Source: Hyphomicrobiales bacterium (lineage in GTDB: Bacteria > Pseudomonadota > Alphaproteobacteria > Rhizobiales > Xanthobacteraceae). From it: a stretch of DNA of 5,762 bases. The position numbers and the translations under genes were made by a program. Below are positions 3,746 through 5,762 of the stretch, piece by piece. Location of the stretch: contig PKXB01000208.1 of NCBI GenBank assembly GCA_003133345.1, positions 3,437-9,198 of the forward strand. The letters run 5' to 3'. The notes beneath the pieces are model-generated. The model worked only from the letters and a program-made list of their open reading frames with translations, did no database searches and was not told the DNA's origin. Numbering within the stretch: the first letter of the stretch is position 1; each line of letters starts with the position of its first letter.

Positions 3746-5762
3746 ATGACAACAAATTCCATTGCGACGATTAGGCGTTCACCCGGTCTGTCAGGTTGCG
3801 AGAACGCATCTGACGCAATCCTTGACCAAACCTGCATTAACACCATTCGTACCCTGTCAATGGATGCCGTGCAGCAGGCCAATTCCGGCCACCCCGGCAC
3901 GCCTATGGCATTGGCTCCGGTGATCTACACTTTGTGGCAACGGTTTCTACGGTTTGATCCGAACGACCCCAATTGGCCCAATCGCGATCGCTTCGTCCTG
4001 TCAAATGGCCATGCGTCAATGCTGTTGTATGCGATGCTGCATCTCACCGGTGTGAAGGAAGTCGATAGCAAGTATGAACGACTTGGCGAGTTCGCGGTCA
4101 CACTTGAGGATATCAAGAAGTTTCGGCAGATCGACAGCAAGTGTCCGGGACACCCTGAATATCATGTAACCACGGGTGTCGAGACAACAACCGGGCCGCT
4201 GGGGCAGGGCTGCGCGACGAGCGTCGGGATGGTAATCGCCGAGCGCTGGCTGGCGAAACATTTCAATCGGCCCGACTTCACGGTTTTCGACTACGACGTT
4301 TATGCGATGTGCGGCGATGGCGACATGATGGAGGGCGTCACCAGCGAAGCCGCCTCGCTCGCGGGCCATCTGATGCTAGGAAACCTGTGCTGGATTTACG
4401 ACAGCAACGGCATAACGATCGAAGGTCACACCGATCTCGCGTTTAGCGAAGACGTTGCGGCTCGCTTCCTCGCCTATGGCTGGAATGTGACGCGGGTCGG
4501 CGACGCGAATGACACCGAGCGCATCGCGCGGGCGATCGAGGAATTCCAACGCACGAATGACGTACCTACACTGATCATCGTCGATAGTCACATCGGCTTC
4601 GGCGCTCCGCACAAGCATGATACCAGCGCGGCCCATGGTGAACCGCTTGGAGTTGAAGAGATTAGCCTGGCCAAGCGCAGCTATGGATGGCCAGAAGATG
4701 CCAAGTTTCTCGTGCCGGACGGTGTGCGTGAGCATTTCAGCGCTGGCATTGGCCAGCGTGGCGGCGAACTTCGTGCAACCTGGTCGACGAGTATGGAGAC
4801 TTATCGTGCCAAGTATCCGGACCTCGCCAACCAGATCGAACAAATGCAGAAGCGCAAACTTCCCGATGGCTGGGACACCGATCTGCCCAGCTTCCCGGCC
4901 GATTCCAAAGGTCTCGCGAGCCGCGACTCATCGGCCAAGGTGCTGAACGCCATCGCGTCGCGTTTTCCATGGCTGATTGGTGGCGCAGCGGACCTCGCGC
5001 CGTCGACCAAGACGCTTTTGACGTTTGAAGCAGCCAAGGATTTCGAAGCCGATACCCATGGTGGCCGCAATCTGCACTTCGGTATTCGCGAGCACGCCAT
5101 GGGCGCGATTGTGAATGGACTCGCATTGTCCAAAATCCGTGCTTATGGATCGACCTTTCTTATCTTTTCCGACTACATGAAGCCGGCCCTCCGCTTGAGC
5201 GCGCTGATGCAGCTTCCGGCCATTACCGTCTTCACTCACGATTCGATTGGCCTCGGGCAGGACGGACCGACGCACCAGCCGATTGAGCAGCTCATCGCGC
5301 TACGGGCAATTCCTGGTCTAATCACGTTACGGCCCGCCGACGCTAACGAGGTCGCCGAGGCATGGCGTGTCATCATCGGGTTGAAGCATCAGCCCGCCTG
5401 TCTGGTGCTGAGTCGCCAGCCACTTCTAACTTTCGATCGCAAACACTATGCGGCTGCCGCAGGCGTCGCGCGCGGCGCCTATATCATGGCCGATGCCGAA
5501 GGCGGTAAGCCGGCGGTGATCCTGATCGGCACCGGCAGCGAGGTTGCGCTCTGCGTTGAAGTCTATGAGAAGCTCAAGCAGGAGGGTATTGCGGCGCGCG
5601 TGGTCAGCATGCCGTCGTGGGAATTGTTCGAACAGCAGGATCAGGCCTATCGCGACAGCGTGCTGCCGCCCGGCATCACGGCACGCGTGTCGGTCGAGGC
5701 CGGCTCGGTGATCGGCTGGGATCGTTATGTCGGCATGAATGGCGCCAGGATTGGCATGCACA
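3746..5762 (+). CDS. tkt: Transketolase (3'-truncated by window edge)
   Basis: This thiamine-diphosphate enzyme moves two-carbon ketol units between sugar phosphates in the cytoplasm (non-oxidative pentose phosphate pathway; also Calvin cycle where present). The frame is open from ATG 3746 to the right edge. 672 residues are visible and about 30 are missing, judged from transketolases of about 660-700 residues. The N-terminal pyrophosphate-binding domain shows SGHPG (47-51, H49), SNGHA (86-90), GPLGQG (150-155) and the ThDP motif GDGDMMEG (190-197), closing at N221 in YDSNG. The pyrimidine-binding domain has GIREHAM with the proton-relay glutamate E449, then DGPTHQP (506-512, substrate-binding H510). 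The C-terminal domain begins near residue 585 (KPAVILIGTGSEV, SMPSWELF). All key residues are present. The start is the only candidate after an in-frame TAA at 3716-3718, but its ribosome binding site is poor (GAGAAG). The N-terminal 25 or so residues are not conserved. No cbb gene or cbbR is visible nearby, so the pathway is not decided. Confidence 0.96.
   Translation, partial: MTTNSIATIRRSPGLSGCENASDAILDQTCINTIRTLSMDAVQQANSGHPGTPMALAPVIYTLWQRFLRFDPNDPNWPNRDRFVLSNGHASMLLYAMLHLTGVKEVDSKYERLGEFAVTLEDIKKFRQIDSKCPGHPEYHVTTGVETTTGPLGQGCATSVGMVIAERWLAKHFNRPDFTVFDYDVYAMCGDGDMMEGVTSEAASLAGHLMLGNLCWIYDSNGITIEGHTDLAFSEDVAARFLAYGWNVTRVGDANDTERIARAIEEFQRTNDVPTLIIVDSHIGFGAPHKHDTSAAHGEPLGVEEISLAKRSYGWPEDAKFLVPDGVREHFSAGIGQRGGELRATWSTSMETYRAKYPDLANQIEQMQKRKLPDGWDTDLPSFPADSKGLASRDSSAKVLNAIASRFPWLIGGAADLAPSTKTLLTFEAAKDFEADTHGGRNLHFGIREHAMGAIVNGLALSKIRAYGSTFLIFSDYMKPALRLSALMQLPAITVFTHDSIGLGQDGPTHQPIEQLIALRAIPGLITLRPADANEVAEAWRVIIGLKHQPACLVLSRQPLLTFDRKHYAAAAGVARGAYIMADAEGGKPAVILIGTGSEVALCVEVYEKLKQEGIAARVVSMPSWELFEQQDQAYRDSVLPPGITARVSVEAGSVIGWDRYVGMNGARIGMH

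Noticed and set aside
3664..5761. Several leftward ORFs inside and upstream of transketolase (for example 4376-4843, 5426-5761)
   Set aside because: They are antisense to a continuous transketolase frame with all catalytic motifs, have no ribosome binding sites and no recognisable domains.
1..5762. CRISPR arrays, insertion sequences, tRNA/rRNA genes, toxin-antitoxin or phage-defence genes
   Set aside because: No regularly spaced direct repeats, no transposase motifs or terminal repeats with target duplications, no cloverleaf-like sequences and no defence-family proteins were seen on either strand.

Overview
The window looks like chromosome from an alphaproteobacterium, most probably of the Hyphomicrobiales (Bradyrhizobium/Rhodopseudomonas-like). 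This rests on moderate-to-high G+C content and GC-rich third positions, and on protein sequences that resemble rhizobial family members as I remember them. No search could be run, so the placement is an inference. 

Layout, left to right. (1) Bases 1-1346 (+): the 3' part of a LivG-type ATPase gene, then a complete LivF-type ATPase gene overlapping it by ATGA. This is the distal end of a branched-chain-amino-acid/urea/amide-type ABC importer operon whose permease and binding-protein genes would lie to the left. (2) Bases 1480-1776 (-): a small DUF1330 protein gene, convergent with livF. (3) Bases 1777-2119: no convincing gene, but two consecutive hairpins on the + strand, the second a good intrinsic terminator; this is a candidate small RNA. 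(4) Bases 2120-2377 (-): the C-terminal half of a MOSC-domain protein, cut off upstream; a gene relic. (5) Bases 2533-3391 (+): a two-gene unit of secreted proteins, a DUF4142 protein followed 16 bases later by a cupredoxin with a complete type-1 copper ligand set. (6) Bases 3392-3745: a 354-base AT-richer intergenic stretch with two perfect 9-bp inverted repeats, an 18-codon mini-ORF behind a purine-rich tract, and a 14-bp palindrome touching the next start codon. (7) Bases 3746 to the right edge (+): a nearly complete transketolase gene (672 codons visible, about 30 missing). 

Working together: the two ATPases power one importer. The DUF4142 and cupredoxin proteins are probably co-expressed and act in the periplasm. 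Transketolase serves the pentose phosphate and/or Calvin cycle. I see no link between these modules and no mobile element, CRISPR array, defence locus or tRNA/rRNA. No clear new system is present; the most worthwhile leads are the two-hairpin RNA candidate and the structured leader of the transketolase gene.
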